Source: Mycolicibacterium mengxianglii (GTDB lineage Bacteria; Actinomycetota; Actinomycetes; Mycobacteriales; Mycobacteriaceae). From it: a stretch of 64,000 nucleotides of DNA. Under the pieces are notes generated by a model. The model was given only the letters and a program-made list of their open reading frames with translations, was not told where the DNA came from and searched no databases. The stretch lies in the NCBI RefSeq assembly GCF_015710575.1, contig NZ_CP065373.1, positions 2,666,001 through 2,730,000 on the forward strand. The letters run 5' to 3'. This document shows, piece by piece, positions 25,137 to 34,492 of the stretch (positions are counted from its first letter, which is position 1; every line of letters starts with the position of its first letter). Both the position numbers and the translations under genes were made by a program.

Positions 25137-25751
25137 ATGCCGTTTACGCTCGATCCTGAGGCTGAGCCTCGTTCCGAGGCGTTGATCAAGAAGTCGCGGT
25201 TCATTGCGCGCCTGCGTCATGTTGGCAGCGAGGACGCGGCTACCGAGTTCATCACCGTCGTGCGCGAAGCGGATCGCGGCGCCAACCATCACTGCTTTGC
25301 TTACATCATCGGCGACGACGAGACTCGAATCGAACGTCACAGCGACGACGGGGAGCCGACCGGAACGGCGGGTTCTCCGATTCTGAATGCGCTTGAATCT
25401 CACGACCTCGTCAATGTCGTCGCTGTGGTGTCACGCTATTTCGGAGGGGTGAAACTCGGGACTGGCGGGCTGGCTCGGGCATACTCGGGAACCGTCGTAT
25501 CGGCGGTCGAAGGGGCGGACCTGCGTCCCTGGCTGCGGTGGCAGGTCTACCGCCTGACGGCTCATCATGCCGAAGCCGGCTGGTTGGAGTCCGAGCTGCG
25601 CGGGCGTGGCTTCGAGGTAACCGGTGTGAGTTATGCAGAGTCGGCGGTCATCACCGTCATCTGTGTCGACGCCACCCGCCTGCGGTCGGCCCTTGCTGAG
25701 ATGACTTCCGGACGTGCCGAATTGGTCTATGCCGGCGAGGTGTGGCGATAG
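25137..25751 (+). CDS. YigZ/IMPACT family protein
   Basis: 204 residues. The conserved N-terminal UPF0029 domain reads KKSRFIARLRHV, ANHHCFAYIIGD, HSDDGEPTGTAGSPILNALE and VAVVSRYFGGVKLGTGGLAR AYSG; a DUF1949-type C-terminal domain follows. The family is nearly universal and linked to translation regulation in eukaryotes (IMPACT); the bacterial role is unsettled. It follows the AraC gene by 46 bases and ends 19 bases from the convergent NCS1 gene. Confidence 0.9.
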   Translation: MPFTLDPEAEPRSEALIKKSRFIARLRHVGSEDAATEFITVVREADRGANHHCFAYIIGDDETRIERHSDDGEPTGTAGSPILNALESHDLVNVVAVVSRYFGGVKLGTGGLARAYSGTVVSAVEGADLRPWLRWQVYRLTAHHAEAGWLESELRGRGFEVTGVSYAESAVITVICVDATRLRSALAEMTSGRAELVYAGEVWR

Positions 25752-25770
25752 TCGCCCGTCAGGAGTTCTC

Positions 25771-27306
25771 TCACTCACTCTGGTCGGGCACGATGTGCTG
25801 GGCTTCGGCGTTGCTCAGATCGAGCTCGGGCAGGGCTGGGATGCTCTCCTGCAGTCGCACCGTGTGCCTGCCGAACAGTAGGTAGCCGCCGAAGCCAATG
25901 ACAAGTGCGACGATGACTCCGAGATTCGAGTAGGCCCAAGCACCCTCGGTGCCGCCGAGCCCGAGGGGCCCCAGCAGATACCCCTGCCATGCCAGCCAGG
26001 GCGCCATCGAGTTGGTGACCAGGCCCCATCCAACAACGGTAGCCAGAGCGATCAGTGCGATGGGCATCCACCGGACGTCGCCGTAGCGCCCACTCGGGTC
26101 GAATAGGTCGCGTTCGGCGTAGGGCTGGCGCCGCAACGCCAGATCGGCAATGAAGATTCCGCACCAGGCAGTGATGGGCACGCCGAGGGTGATCAGGAAT
26201 CCCTGGAAAGGGCCGATGAAGTTGGGAGAGAAAAAGATCACTGCGATTGCGCCGACAAGCATGATCACTGCGTCGATGCCGACGGCCGTCACGCGGGATG
26301 TCTTCAAGCCCATGTTCAGCAGGGCCAGACCGGAAGAATAGATATCCATGATCGCACCGGCGACGAGCCCGGTGACCGTAACCACGGCGAAGGGGATCAG
26401 GAACCAGGTTGGCAGGATGGTGGTCAGCGCACCAACGGGGTCGCCGGCGATGGCATCGTTGAGGGTGCTCGAGGAGCCGGCGAGCAGCACGCCGTAAATG
26501 AGCAGCACGGCCGGCGGGATCGAGCCGCCCAGCGTGGTCCACCCGATGATCCCCTTGGTCGAGGCGTGGCGGGGCAGATATCGCGAGTAGTCCGCTGCGG
26601 CGTTGACCCATCCCAGCCCGAACCCGGTCATCACGAACAAAGTCGCGCCGATCACGATCGGTGTACTTCCGGCGGGCAACGCTGCGACCGCGTGCCAGTC
26701 GATATGGCCCACGGTGAACGCGATGTACAGTGCGGTGAGTGCGGCGGCCAGTATGGTGAGCCAGCGCTGTAGCTTCATGATGACGTCGAAGCCGAGCATT
26801 CCCCCGGTCACGATCAGTGTCACGACCACCAGCAGCGCAACGACTTTCAGCGGCGTGCCGCCGCCCCACCCGACCCGCTCGAAGATAGTCGAGGTCGCTA
26901 GGACGGCGACCACGACCAGGGTGGTCTCCCAACCCACCGTGAGCATCCACGACAGCATGGACGGCACCCGGTTTCCCCGAACCCCGAAGGCGCTGCGACT
27001 CATGGTCATCGTGGGTGCCGATCCGCGTTGGCCGGCGGTCGCGACGTACCCACAGAACAGATACGACGCCCCCACGCCCACCAGAATCACGATGAGTGCC
27101 TGCCAGAGCGACATACCGAAGGCCAGCACGAACGAACCGTAACTGACGGCCAGTACCGAAACGTTGGCGGCAAACCACGGCCAGAACAGGTCGCGTGGAT
27201 TGCCTTTGCGTTCATGCTCGGCAATGGGGTTTATGCCGTTGGTTTCGACGGTGATCGACCTACTGCGGGTTGCCGACGGCGGGCCTGGAGGTTCGGTGGT
27301 GCTCAT
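25771..27306 (-). CDS. NCS1 family nucleobase:cation symporter
   Basis: 511 residues from ATG 27306 with GAGGA upstream. Twelve hydrophobic segments and NCS1 hallmarks are seen: the amphipathic N-terminus (GINPIAEHERKGNPRDLFWP WFAANVSVLAVSYG), GFGLGWVNAAADYSRYLP and GAIMDIYSSGLALLNMGLK. Relatives import cytosine, purines, allantoin or hydantoins with H+ or Na+. It is the third gene of a minus-strand operon after a deaminase and a flavin monooxygenase, so its substrate is likely the heterocycle those enzymes process. Confidence 0.88.
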   Translation of the reverse strand: MSTTEPPGPPSATRSRSITVETNGINPIAEHERKGNPRDLFWPWFAANVSVLAVSYGSFVLAFGMSLWQALIVILVGVGASYLFCGYVATAGQRGSAPTMTMSRSAFGVRGNRVPSMLSWMLTVGWETTLVVVAVLATSTIFERVGWGGGTPLKVVALLVVVTLIVTGGMLGFDVIMKLQRWLTILAAALTALYIAFTVGHIDWHAVAALPAGSTPIVIGATLFVMTGFGLGWVNAAADYSRYLPRHASTKGIIGWTTLGGSIPPAVLLIYGVLLAGSSSTLNDAIAGDPVGALTTILPTWFLIPFAVVTVTGLVAGAIMDIYSSGLALLNMGLKTSRVTAVGIDAVIMLVGAIAVIFFSPNFIGPFQGFLITLGVPITAWCGIFIADLALRRQPYAERDLFDPSGRYGDVRWMPIALIALATVVGWGLVTNSMAPWLAWQGYLLGPLGLGGTEGAWAYSNLGVIVALVIGFGGYLLFGRHTVRLQESIPALPELDLSNAEAQHIVPDQSE

Positions 27307-27353
27307 GATCGTCCTCTGTTCGGTGGTTGATGCTCGACGGTGGGCGAGAACTC

Positions 27354-28717
27354 TCATTGTTTGGAGCTGACCGCGGAACCGCGGCGGACGTGCGCGCCAC
27401 GATGGTTGTTGCCAAGTCGCGGACCTTGCCCGAAGATCCGCTCGCGCAGGGTACCCCGCCGAGGTTCGATCGGCAGGAGGCCGCGCTTCCTCAACTGCGG
27501 CACAACGTGTTTGATGAACTCTAGGTAAGACCCGGGCGAAACGAACGGCGTGAAATTGAAGCCGTCGAGGCCGGTGTAGTCGACCAGCGCGGCAATCTCG
27601 TCGGCCACGTCATCCGGGGTTCCAACGACGATCAGCTCGCGCATTCCGCGGCGCAGGAAATCAGCCGTGGCTTCCCGCACGGTGTTGCCGCGGTAACGCT
27701 CCACCTGGGTGCGACCGCCCTCGGTGCGGACCGTGGAAAACGATGCGTCCGGGTCGAGGCTCTTCAGGTCGATCCCGGTCATGCTGGCGTAGTACGTCCG
27801 TGCGGCGTCCGCGTCGACCCAGGACAGGTACTCCTCCAACCGCTCTTGGGCCTGAGCCCGGGACGGGCCGGTCACCACCGACAGACCTGAGATTCCTTTG
27901 ATTGAATCGGGTGTGCGGCCAGCGGCCACGGCGGCGGCCCGGAGATCGCCAACCTGATCGCGCAGCATGGAGGCGTCCTTGCCCTGCAAGAACGAGACCT
28001 CCGCGTTGGCGGCGGCGAATTGGCGGCCGGCTGGGGAGGCGCCCGCCTGGACGATGACAGGTGTGCGCTGCGGTGATGGTTCGCAGTTGAAATAGCCCGA
28101 CACCGAGAAGTACGGACCGTTGTGCTCGATCGGATGGACCCGGCGTGCGTCCGCGTAGTGGCGGGTGGTTTTGTCGGCCAGCACGGCACCGTCCTCCCAG
28201 GATGATTCGAGGAGCTTGTAGGTGACGTCGATGAAATCCTGCGCCATCGCATAACGTTCGTCGTGCGGAACGGGCGCCCGTCCAAACAACTCGCAGACGA
28301 CGCCGCTGCTGGTGGTCACCACGTTCCAGCCGAGCCGCCCGCCGGTCAGATGATCCAGTGTCGCCAGTCGGCGGGCATTGGCGTAGGGATGCTCGAAACT
28401 GGTGGAAGTGGTGATCGCAAATGACAAGGCGCTGGTGTGGCTGGCCATGGCCGGCACCAGCAGCATCGGGTCGTTCTTCGGGATCTCCACCGCCTGCTCG
28501 AATGCAACGTCTGGCGTCACCGAGTTCAGCCGTGGGTAACCGTACGAGTCGGCCAGGAACAGCAGGTCAAAACCACCGCGGTCGAGCAATTGGGCCAGGC
28601 TGACCCAGTAGTCGAGCTCCTTGTAGCGGTAGGTCTGCTGTTCGGGATGTGCCCACAGCCCCTGGGGGTGAGGTTCACCCCGTTGATCTCGAATGCCGAC
28701 AAGATGATGTTTTTCAT
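27354..28717 (-). pseudogene. LLM flavin-dependent monooxygenase (NtaA/DszA-like), frameshifted near N-terminus
   Basis: The real start is ATG 28717 (MKNIILSAFEINGVNLTP), overlapping the deaminase stop by 4 bases. After residue ~19 the family sequence continues one frame over (QGLWAHPEQQTYRYKELDYW, then SLAQLLDRGGFDLLFLADSY). The break is at a five-base C run (G run at 28664-28668 on +), and the 1364-base span is one base short. The rest is intact: FAITTSTSFEHPYANARRLA, TGGRLGWNVVTTSS, PVIVQAGASPAGRQFAA, GFNFTPFVSPGSYLEFIKHV. Repaired, it encodes 454 residues of the NTA/DszA monooxygenase type using FMNH2. If the shift is real, an internal start would lack the N-terminal beta strand. Confidence 0.75.
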
Positions 28718-29724
28718 CGCGGTTCCTCCTGCAGCCAGGTGGCGACGGCGGCGGCCATCCGGTTTCTGGTGCCCGTGCTCATTCCGACTGCCGATCGACC
28801 GTAGAGGGCGAGGTTGGCCAAGGTGCGATCATCGAGACCCCAGGCGTGGCGGGCAATTTCGTACTGTCCGGTGATGCTGACGCCGAACCACAGTTGGTCA
28901 TCGGCGTTGAGTGTCACCGGCACACCGGCACGGATGAGGGCCGGTGCAGGGTGGGTGGCCAGGTCCGCGACGACCCCGAGTGCGACGTTTGAGACCGGGC
29001 AGACATCACAGCAGATCTTTTCTGCTGCCAGCCGGTTCACCAGTTCAGCGCTTTCCACTGACCGAAAACCGTGCGAAAGTCGGCTGGCTCCAAGAACGTC
29101 GAGTGCTTCAAGAACACTGTCGGCGCCGGCTGTCTGGCCGGCATGGCTGACGATCGGCAGCCCCACGGCGCGTGCCAAGTCGGCGGCCGCTGAATATCGG
29201 TGCAGACCGGCGGGTTCGACGAAACCTGCCGTACCCAGTGCGGTCACCCCCGCGCCGGCGAAGTCCGCTGCCAGCGAGGCGAGTTCGCCGGCGAGTTCTT
29301 CGTCGGAGTCAGTGTTGATGGTCAGGTTGGCGCCGACTTCGACGCCGGTGTCTGCCGCTGCTTCAGCGAACGCCCGCAGCATGGTGACCGTGACGTTCTT
29401 GAGGGTGCCCAGGCTGGGGGCATACAGTTGCGGTTCGATGGCCGGCTCGAGGTAGACCACACCTTCGGAGTGTTCCTGGTGTACCAACGCACGGCACAGA
29501 CCGGCGAGGTCTTCGTGAGTTTGCACCAGGGCCGGCACGGTTCCGTAGGCGTCGAAGAAGGCCCAGACATCGGCGAAATCGCCGCGATGGTGAAACGGCC
29601 TGCCGCGTTGTCGCGCCAGGGCTTGGACTGCGGCCAGCGGGTAGGACCCGTCTAGGTGGACGTGCAGGTGCGCTTTGGCAAGGTCGCGCAGTGAGCGCGT
29701 CGGCGGAGCTGGCGCCGTGGTCAA
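28714..29724 (-). CDS. Adenosine/adenine deaminase-like amidohydrolase with altered catalytic motif
   Basis: 336 residues. The TTG start at 29724 is preceded by AGAGGGA. Metal-ligand H-x-H is at His21/His23 (HLHVHLDGS). The HAGE motif, whose Glu is the catalytic acid in adenosine deaminases, reads HAGQ (Gln197). The catalytic His218 (SHGF) and the Asp pair at 275-276 (NADD) are kept. It leads the deaminase-monooxygenase-NCS1 operon, divergent from a LysR gene. Either it acts on another heterocycle with a changed mechanism or it is a weak enzyme. Adenosine itself is not a safe substrate call. Confidence 0.82.
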   Translation of the reverse strand: MTTAPAPPTRSLRDLAKAHLHVHLDGSYPLAAVQALARQRGRPFHHRGDFADVWAFFDAYGTVPALVQTHEDLAGLCRALVHQEHSEGVVYLEPAIEPQLYAPSLGTLKNVTVTMLRAFAEAAADTGVEVGANLTINTDSDEELAGELASLAADFAGAGVTALGTAGFVEPAGLHRYSAAADLARAVGLPIVSHAGQTAGADSVLEALDVLGASRLSHGFRSVESAELVNRLAAEKICCDVCPVSNVALGVVADLATHPAPALIRAGVPVTLNADDQLWFGVSITGQYEIARHAWGLDDRTLANLALYGRSAVGMSTGTRNRMAAAVATWLQEEPR

Positions 29725-29733
29725 TGGGTCCCT

Positions 29734-29750
29734 CTACAGTCGTCTGGTAG
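29734..29750. promoter_or_regulatory. Possible LysR box between deaminase and lysR
   Basis: CTAC-N9-GTAG, a dyad of the size of LysR-type boxes, 10 bases upstream of the deaminase TTG and in the divergent gap. Single-copy evidence only. Confidence 0.3.
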
Positions 29751-29876
29751 CTGACGGCTTGGTCGGTGCGGCCAAGGCAGCTTAAGTTCAACGCGCGAAC
29801 CCTGTCGAATAGGCGTTTACTCAGCGCTCATAGGCCCGACCAATGGGTCGTGATCACGAGAAGGGCACGGGTTAGC

Positions 29877-30755
29877 TTGTCTGATCTTGATCTTCGGCTG
29901 TTGCGTTATTTCGTTGGGCTGGCGGAGACCCGCAGCTTCACCGACGCGGCCAGGCAATTGCATGTCGCCCAGCCGACACTGAGTCAAGGTATTGATCGGC
30001 TGGAGAAAATCGTCGGGACGCGGTTGGTGGACCGAGGACTGCGTGGCTCGACCCGTTCGGTGGCGCTCACCGAGGCGGGGCAGGTGCTGCTGCCCGCCGC
30101 TACCGACATCCTGCAGCGCGTGGAGCGCGCGGTCACGGCGGCGCGCAACACTGCCAGGGAGGCGCCGTTGGCGGTTGGATTTGGTAGCAGCACACCGCGA
30201 GATTTGACGAGCCATCTGCTGGGTACTGGAGACCGGCTCGGGATAACGGTGAGCCTGCAACACGTTCCGTGGGGGGAGGAAATCGACCGGTTGCAAAGCG
30301 GGGTGCTCGATCTGTGTTTTCTGCAGGTTCCGCTGGATTTCGCGGATGCGCAGCTGCGCGCGGTTGCACTGCGTCAGGTGCGTCGCGTGGCGGTGTTTTC
30401 CCGTGAGCACGCACTCGCCGGGCGCGCGCAAGTCTCACTCGCCGAACTCGACGCAGAGCCAATCGTCGATGCCGCCTCCGACCGGGACTACTGGATTGTC
30501 AACCCACGGCCCAGTCGGCGCGCGCCTCGTACGGTCGGGCCACCGGCGCGAACGGTCGAGGAAATGATGGCGTTTGTGACGGCCGGGCGGGGCATGGCCA
30601 TCACCAGTCTCACGGTGGCCCACGCACACGGCGGGGCGGAGCTGTCCTTCGTGCCAATCGCCGATCTCGACGATGTGGCGTTGATCATCGTGGGAAATGC
30701 GCATGATGAGCGGCCAGGGGTTTGCGCCCTACTCGCCGCGATGGAGGCGGCGTAG
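29877..30755 (+). CDS. LysR family transcriptional regulator
   Basis: About 292 residues. HTH: DLRLLRYFVGLAETRSFTDA ARQLHVAQPTLSQGIDRLE. The effector domain is complete (PLAVGFGSSTPR; GVLDLCFLQVPLD; TVEEMMAFVTAGRGMAITSL). I chose TTG 29877, which puts the protein start just before the HTH with AAGGG upstream; GTG 29850 is an alternative. It is divergent from the deaminase operon, the classical layout for control of that operon. Confidence 0.83.
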   Translation: MSDLDLRLLRYFVGLAETRSFTDAARQLHVAQPTLSQGIDRLEKIVGTRLVDRGLRGSTRSVALTEAGQVLLPAATDILQRVERAVTAARNTAREAPLAVGFGSSTPRDLTSHLLGTGDRLGITVSLQHVPWGEEIDRLQSGVLDLCFLQVPLDFADAQLRAVALRQVRRVAVFSREHALAGRAQVSLAELDAEPIVDAASDRDYWIVNPRPSRRAPRTVGPPARTVEEMMAFVTAGRGMAITSLTVAHAHGGAELSFVPIADLDDVALIIVGNAHDERPGVCALLAAMEAA

Positions 30756-30785
30756 CGGGACTCCGCCCGGCCGCACGTTCGGTGA

Positions 30786-30813
30786 TTCTCGCGGCGATGT
30801 TCTCGCGGCGATG
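30786..30813. repeat. Tandem 14-base repeat
   Basis: TTCTCGCGGCGATG occurs twice without spacer, followed by a third partial copy (TTCGGACATCGG). It lies in the 237-base gap between lysR and the permease gene. No function evident. Confidence 0.6.
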
Positions 30814-30992
30814 TTCGGACATCGGCATCGTCAAGCATCGTCGTCGATCACAGTAGGCAGGGCGCACTACTGAAATACTTTGGCGCATAACACAATTCGT
30901 CGGACGCGATGACAGTTTGGGGCAACCGCGATCGGTACTGCGTGCCCCCCGCGGGCGGATAGGGCGCACAGTTGCTGTCGGGAGGTTGGCCT

Positions 30993-32102
30993 GTGGCGAT
31001 AATGGTAACTCCTACGCTCATGGTGAGTCCTTCGAACGCTACGACGGCACCGGTCGGTTCTCGACGGGCGGTGACGGCCGGAGTTCTCGTCACGGTGGTC
31101 GTCGTTCTTGCTGGCCTGACCTGGGCCAAGTGGGTGCCCTACGTGGGCAAAGCGTTCGCCGCTGCGCGCACCCATCAGTGGAAGGGTTCAGACATCCTCA
31201 CTGTGGGCGGCGTCCAGGCCGGGGATGCCCCGACGTGGCACGCGGCGACGACGTTCTTCCACGCCTACGTCGCCGCGATCTGGCCTGCGCTGGTGGTAGC
31301 GCTGCTGGTCAGCGCATGTGTTCAGGCGCTGGTGCCCCGCAGCTGGCTGCCGCGACTGTTGAACCGTCAGCATGTGGTCTCGAGTGCCGTCACGGGCGGG
31401 GTTGCCAGCATGCCGTCGATGATGTGCGCGTGTTGCTCGGCTCCTGTGGCGGTCACGATGCGGCGCGGGGGCGTCAACCTGGCAGCCGCAGTAGCGTATT
31501 GGCTGGGCAATCCGCTGCTCAATCCGGCGGTGCTGGTATTCCTCGCCTGTGTTGCGCCGTGGCAGTGGACCGTGACCAGGGCGCTCGTCGGCGCGGGGAC
31601 CGTCGTCGGGGGAGCGGCGCTGGTGAGCCTGGTCGCAGGGCGGCGTGAGGCCCCGCTACCACCGAAGATGGAAGCGGCGGCGCTTCAGGCCACAGCGGAT
31701 GAGCCGCCCGCGGCGGTCCGGTTCGTCAAGGCCCTGCTTCGGCTCTGCCTTGTTCTGCTTCCCGAATACCTCGTCATGGTGATGGTGATCGGCGCCGGTC
31801 GCGGCTGGCTCCTCACGTTGATCGACCCGATGCACCGCAGCCTTCTCGTCGTCGTGGTCGCGGCGTTACTGGGAACCCTCATGGTCATCCCGACCGCCGG
31901 TGAGATACCGATCCTTCAAGGGCTTGCGCTGCTCGGCGTCTCTTCAGGCGTATTGGGCGCCTTGCTGATCACACTGCCGGCAGTCAGCTTGCCGGGGATC
32001 GCAATGGTGGCCCGCAGCTTCGGATGGCGGGCGACCTGCGCCACCGCTGTCGTGGTCATGGCTGCCGGGTTGGTAGGCGGGCTGTTTCTGACCGTCATCT
32101 GA
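30993..32102 (+). CDS. Permease, DUF318/UPF0718 type
   Basis: About 369 residues with 8-10 hydrophobic segments. The diagnostic stretch is VVSSAVTGGVASMPSMMCAC CSAPVAVTMRRGGVNLAAAV, followed by WLGNPLLNPAVLVFLA, and its second-half counterpart LLGTLMVIPTAGEIPILQGL A. The CCSAPV motif is typical of this permease family, some of which are linked to arsenic or metal transport; here no arsenic gene is near. GTG 30993 is chosen for GGGAGG 7 bases upstream; ATGs at 31002 and 31020 are alternatives. Confidence 0.8.
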   Translation: MAIMVTPTLMVSPSNATTAPVGSRRAVTAGVLVTVVVVLAGLTWAKWVPYVGKAFAAARTHQWKGSDILTVGGVQAGDAPTWHAATTFFHAYVAAIWPALVVALLVSACVQALVPRSWLPRLLNRQHVVSSAVTGGVASMPSMMCACCSAPVAVTMRRGGVNLAAAVAYWLGNPLLNPAVLVFLACVAPWQWTVTRALVGAGTVVGGAALVSLVAGRREAPLPPKMEAAALQATADEPPAAVRFVKALLRLCLVLLPEYLVMVMVIGAGRGWLLTLIDPMHRSLLVVVVAALLGTLMVIPTAGEIPILQGLALLGVSSGVLGALLITLPAVSLPGIAMVARSFGWRATCATAVVVMAAGLVGGLFLTVI

Positions 32103-32109
32103 CGTCCGT

Positions 32110-32425
32110 CGAAGGTTAGGCAACGGCTGACTGAAGTCCGAGGCACGAGCGCAGCTGACCTGCGGGTCGGTCCATTCCACGCCCATCCAGTCAAGCCAGC
32201 ATGAGCGGAAGAGTTCCAGCACGTCGCGGGTTGCAGTTTGTCCACACTGGCATTGGCCTCGATCGATGCACCGGACAGCGTGACATCGGCGCACGGCGAG
32301 ATCGACAGGATCGCCCCGGGCAATGGTTCACCGCGGTCGCGCAGCCTCAGTGCCAACGCGATGGCCAGATAGCCGCCGATCGAGTGCCCGACACTGGCGA
32401 TTCGGTCGAACGAGATTCGTGAGGG
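32110..32425 (-). pseudogene. Lipase/alpha-beta hydrolase remnant (LipH-like)
   Basis: Immediately upstream of 32425 the minus strand reads ISFDRIASVGHSIGGYLAIA, LALRLRDRGEPLPGAILSIS PCADVTLSGASIEANASVDK, which is the middle of a hormone-sensitive-lipase-type hydrolase with its GHSIGG elbow. The frame then shifts to ELFRSCWLDWMGVEWTDPQV and decays. No start, N-terminal HGG motif or C-terminal His region is present. It abuts the aldo-keto reductase stop, so its 5' part was probably lost in a deletion. Confidence 0.65.
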
Positions 32426-33382
32426 TCACGCGCTGATGGCGCGCGTGAAGGCGTCCACCATCTTGCCCGGCATCGTCCCGAGAGTCGCGGTGTGTTCGTC
32501 CTCGAGTGCGGTCAATTCGTCAACCTCGTCGTCGGTGAGGTGATCGGCGAGCGTCGCCGCGTGGACGTTATCGCTCAGGTGCTCAAGCGATTTGGTGCCT
32601 GGGATGGGCACGATGACAGGTGACCGGCGAAGGAGCCAAGCCAGGGCGATCGTGGACGTCGGCACGCCGAGGCGTTCAGCGGGCCGTTTGAGCGCATCGA
32701 GTTTTCCGAGGCCACCGGTAGCCAGCGGGAAATACGGCACGAATGCGATGCCGTCACGCTCGCATGCCGCCAGAACCTCGACACCACTGCGGTCGATCAG
32801 GTTGAAACGGTTCTGCACCGCGGCAATGGGCGTGATCTGCTGCGCTCGTCTCAGCATCTCCGGTGACGCTCCGGATAGTCCGATGTGGCGGATCTTCCCT
32901 TGGTCGCGCAGCTCTACGAGGACGCCTAACGCCTCTTCCAGCGGCACCGTCTCCGCTGGCGTGCTGTCCGGTGACGGGGTGTCACCGGGAAGGCGCAGGT
33001 AGGTCAATGGGCTGGCTTCGGCGCGGGTGTCGAACAACGCATCTTCGACTTGTGAACGCACCGTCTCAGGGCGGCTGTCGACCACCCACTCACCGGCGGG
33101 TCCGCGCGTTGCGCCGACTTTGTTGCCGATGATGATGTCGTCCGCGAGAGGGCTCAGGGCGCGGCCGATGAGCTGATTGACGGTGCGCGGGCCGTATGCG
33201 TTCGCGGTGTCGAAGAATCGGACTCCCTGATCCACGGCTCGGCGCAGAACCTCGATCGCGCCGTATATATCATCGGGCAGCCCGATGACGCCGCGGCCCG
33301 CTAACTGCATTGCGCCGTAGCCGATCCGGGGTACCTGATACTCCTCGGCCACGGTGAAGGTGATGGGGGTCGGCGTTGTCAT
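32426..33382 (-). CDS. Aldo/keto reductase
   Basis: 318 residues. The AKR barrel is complete: RRAVDQGVRFFDTANAYGPR holds the catalytic Asp and Tyr, IIIGNKVGA the Lys, IRHIGLSGASPEMLRRAQ follows, and IPGTKSLEHLSDNVHAA is the NADPH phosphate loop. Substrate not predictable. Its ATG overlaps the stop of the upstream TetR gene by 4 bases, so regulator and enzyme are co-expressed, probably under autoregulation. Confidence 0.88.
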   Translation of the reverse strand: MTTPTPITFTVAEEYQVPRIGYGAMQLAGRGVIGLPDDIYGAIEVLRRAVDQGVRFFDTANAYGPRTVNQLIGRALSPLADDIIIGNKVGATRGPAGEWVVDSRPETVRSQVEDALFDTRAEASPLTYLRLPGDTPSPDSTPAETVPLEEALGVLVELRDQGKIRHIGLSGASPEMLRRAQQITPIAAVQNRFNLIDRSGVEVLAACERDGIAFVPYFPLATGGLGKLDALKRPAERLGVPTSTIALAWLLRRSPVIVPIPGTKSLEHLSDNVHAATLADHLTDDEVDELTALEDEHTATLGTMPGKMVDAFTRAISA

Positions 33383-34098
33383 TCGTGTCGTCCTCTCGAT
33401 GTCGATTCATTAGCGGGGGAGTTGTCGAAATACTCTGCGAGAGTGCGTAACCACTGGCGCAGGAGTGCCTCTTCGGCGGAGGTGAAAAGCTCAGACGCCG
33501 AGCCGAGTCGCGCCTGCAAGAGGTGTGCGGCTCGGCCGGGATCGTCGCGCTGCGACGGCTGCTCGGTGAGTTGGGCGATGAGCGCAGCACGCATGGTCAG
33601 TGCAACCGGTCCGGTAGCGGAACCGCCGTCGTGAACAAGCTGCATGACGCAGCCCATGGCCGTGCCGGTCGTCACTGCGATGGCCTCGTCGAGGCTGATC
33701 TGCAGCAGTCCTTCGTCCGCAAAACGGGCCAGCCGACGCCGCAGCTCGGTTTCTGCTTTCTGCGCAACCTCGCAACGCCGACCGTCGGTGCGGCCGAACA
33801 TGAATCGGTAGAGGACGGGATTCTGCACGCCGAATTCGATGTGCATATCCCAGCCGGCGGTGAAGTCCGCCAGTAGATCGCCGGTGTCCGGTACTGCGTT
33901 CTTGCGCTCCACGTAGGTCGCGAACGCGTCCTCGGCAACGGCGTCCAGCAGGCCTTCCTTCGTCCCGAAGTGGTGATACAGAGTGGGCGCCGCGACGCCG
34001 GCGGCCTCATACAGCTCACGGGTGCTGGGTTCACGGTCTGGATGCTCGGCGAGCAGGGCACGCGCTGCTTCGATCAAACGTTGACGCCCAGACTCCAT
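33379..34098 (-). CDS. TetR family transcriptional regulator
   Basis: 239 residues from ATG 34098. HTH: RQRLIEAARALLAEHPDREP STRELYEAAGVAAPTLYHHF GTKEGLLDAV. The rest is an all-helical ligand domain (WDMHIEFGVQNPVLYRFMF). It overlaps the AKR gene by 4 bases. AT-rich dyads just upstream of its start probably are its operator. Confidence 0.88.
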   Translation of the reverse strand: MESGRQRLIEAARALLAEHPDREPSTRELYEAAGVAAPTLYHHFGTKEGLLDAVAEDAFATYVERKNAVPDTGDLLADFTAGWDMHIEFGVQNPVLYRFMFGRTDGRRCEVAQKAETELRRRLARFADEGLLQISLDEAIAVTTGTAMGCVMQLVHDGGSATGPVALTMRAALIAQLTEQPSQRDDPGRAAHLLQARLGSASELFTSAEEALLRQWLRTLAEYFDNSPANESTSRGRHE

Positions 34099-34099
34099 G

Positions 34100-34146
34100 T
34101 ATATCGATAGTACACAAGGACGACGCATCCTATAAATTCGATATAG
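34100..34146. promoter_or_regulatory. AT-rich inverted sites upstream of tetR-AKR operon
   Basis: TATATCGATA (34100-34109) and TTCGATATAG (34137-34146) share the TCGATATA core in inverted orientation, in a GC-rich setting, directly before the TetR start. A promoter with overlapping operator is likely. Confidence 0.4.
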
Positions 34147-34492
34147 GGACTGCATGGGCTTTGCCTCCGCCACGTCGGTACCGCACCGGGCTACCGCGAC
34201 GCCCTGCGGTAACACGGGGCGCTACTGGTCCCCTGCGCTGCGTCATCCGCTCTGGCTCAAGACCCAGTCGCGGATTCCCGGTATCCCATAGGCGAAGCGC
34301 CACGTGCCGATGTGCTCACCGGCACCGCACGGCGCGCGATACCGTGGCACCGTTGCGTGCGGCCAATACGGTGATCTCGTTCTCGGCGGGTAAGCCTTGC
34401 TGTCACCTTGAGACGCGGTTATCCACAGACGGTTTCGTGCCAGTGGTTCACTGGGCAGTAGGAGCCGTGGCGCTCGCCAGGTCAGCCGTTCG
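34147..34492. other. Intergenic stretch with an esterase C-terminal fragment
   Basis: 346 bases without an intact gene. On the minus strand 34243-34330 encodes GEHIGTWRFAYGIPGIRDWV LSQSG then stop, resembling the last residues of predicted peptidases/esterases of the dienelactone-hydrolase type (catalytic His, W-x-x-AY, WLLSQ). Nothing of the rest of such an enzyme is seen, so it is a likely remnant. Confidence 0.35.
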
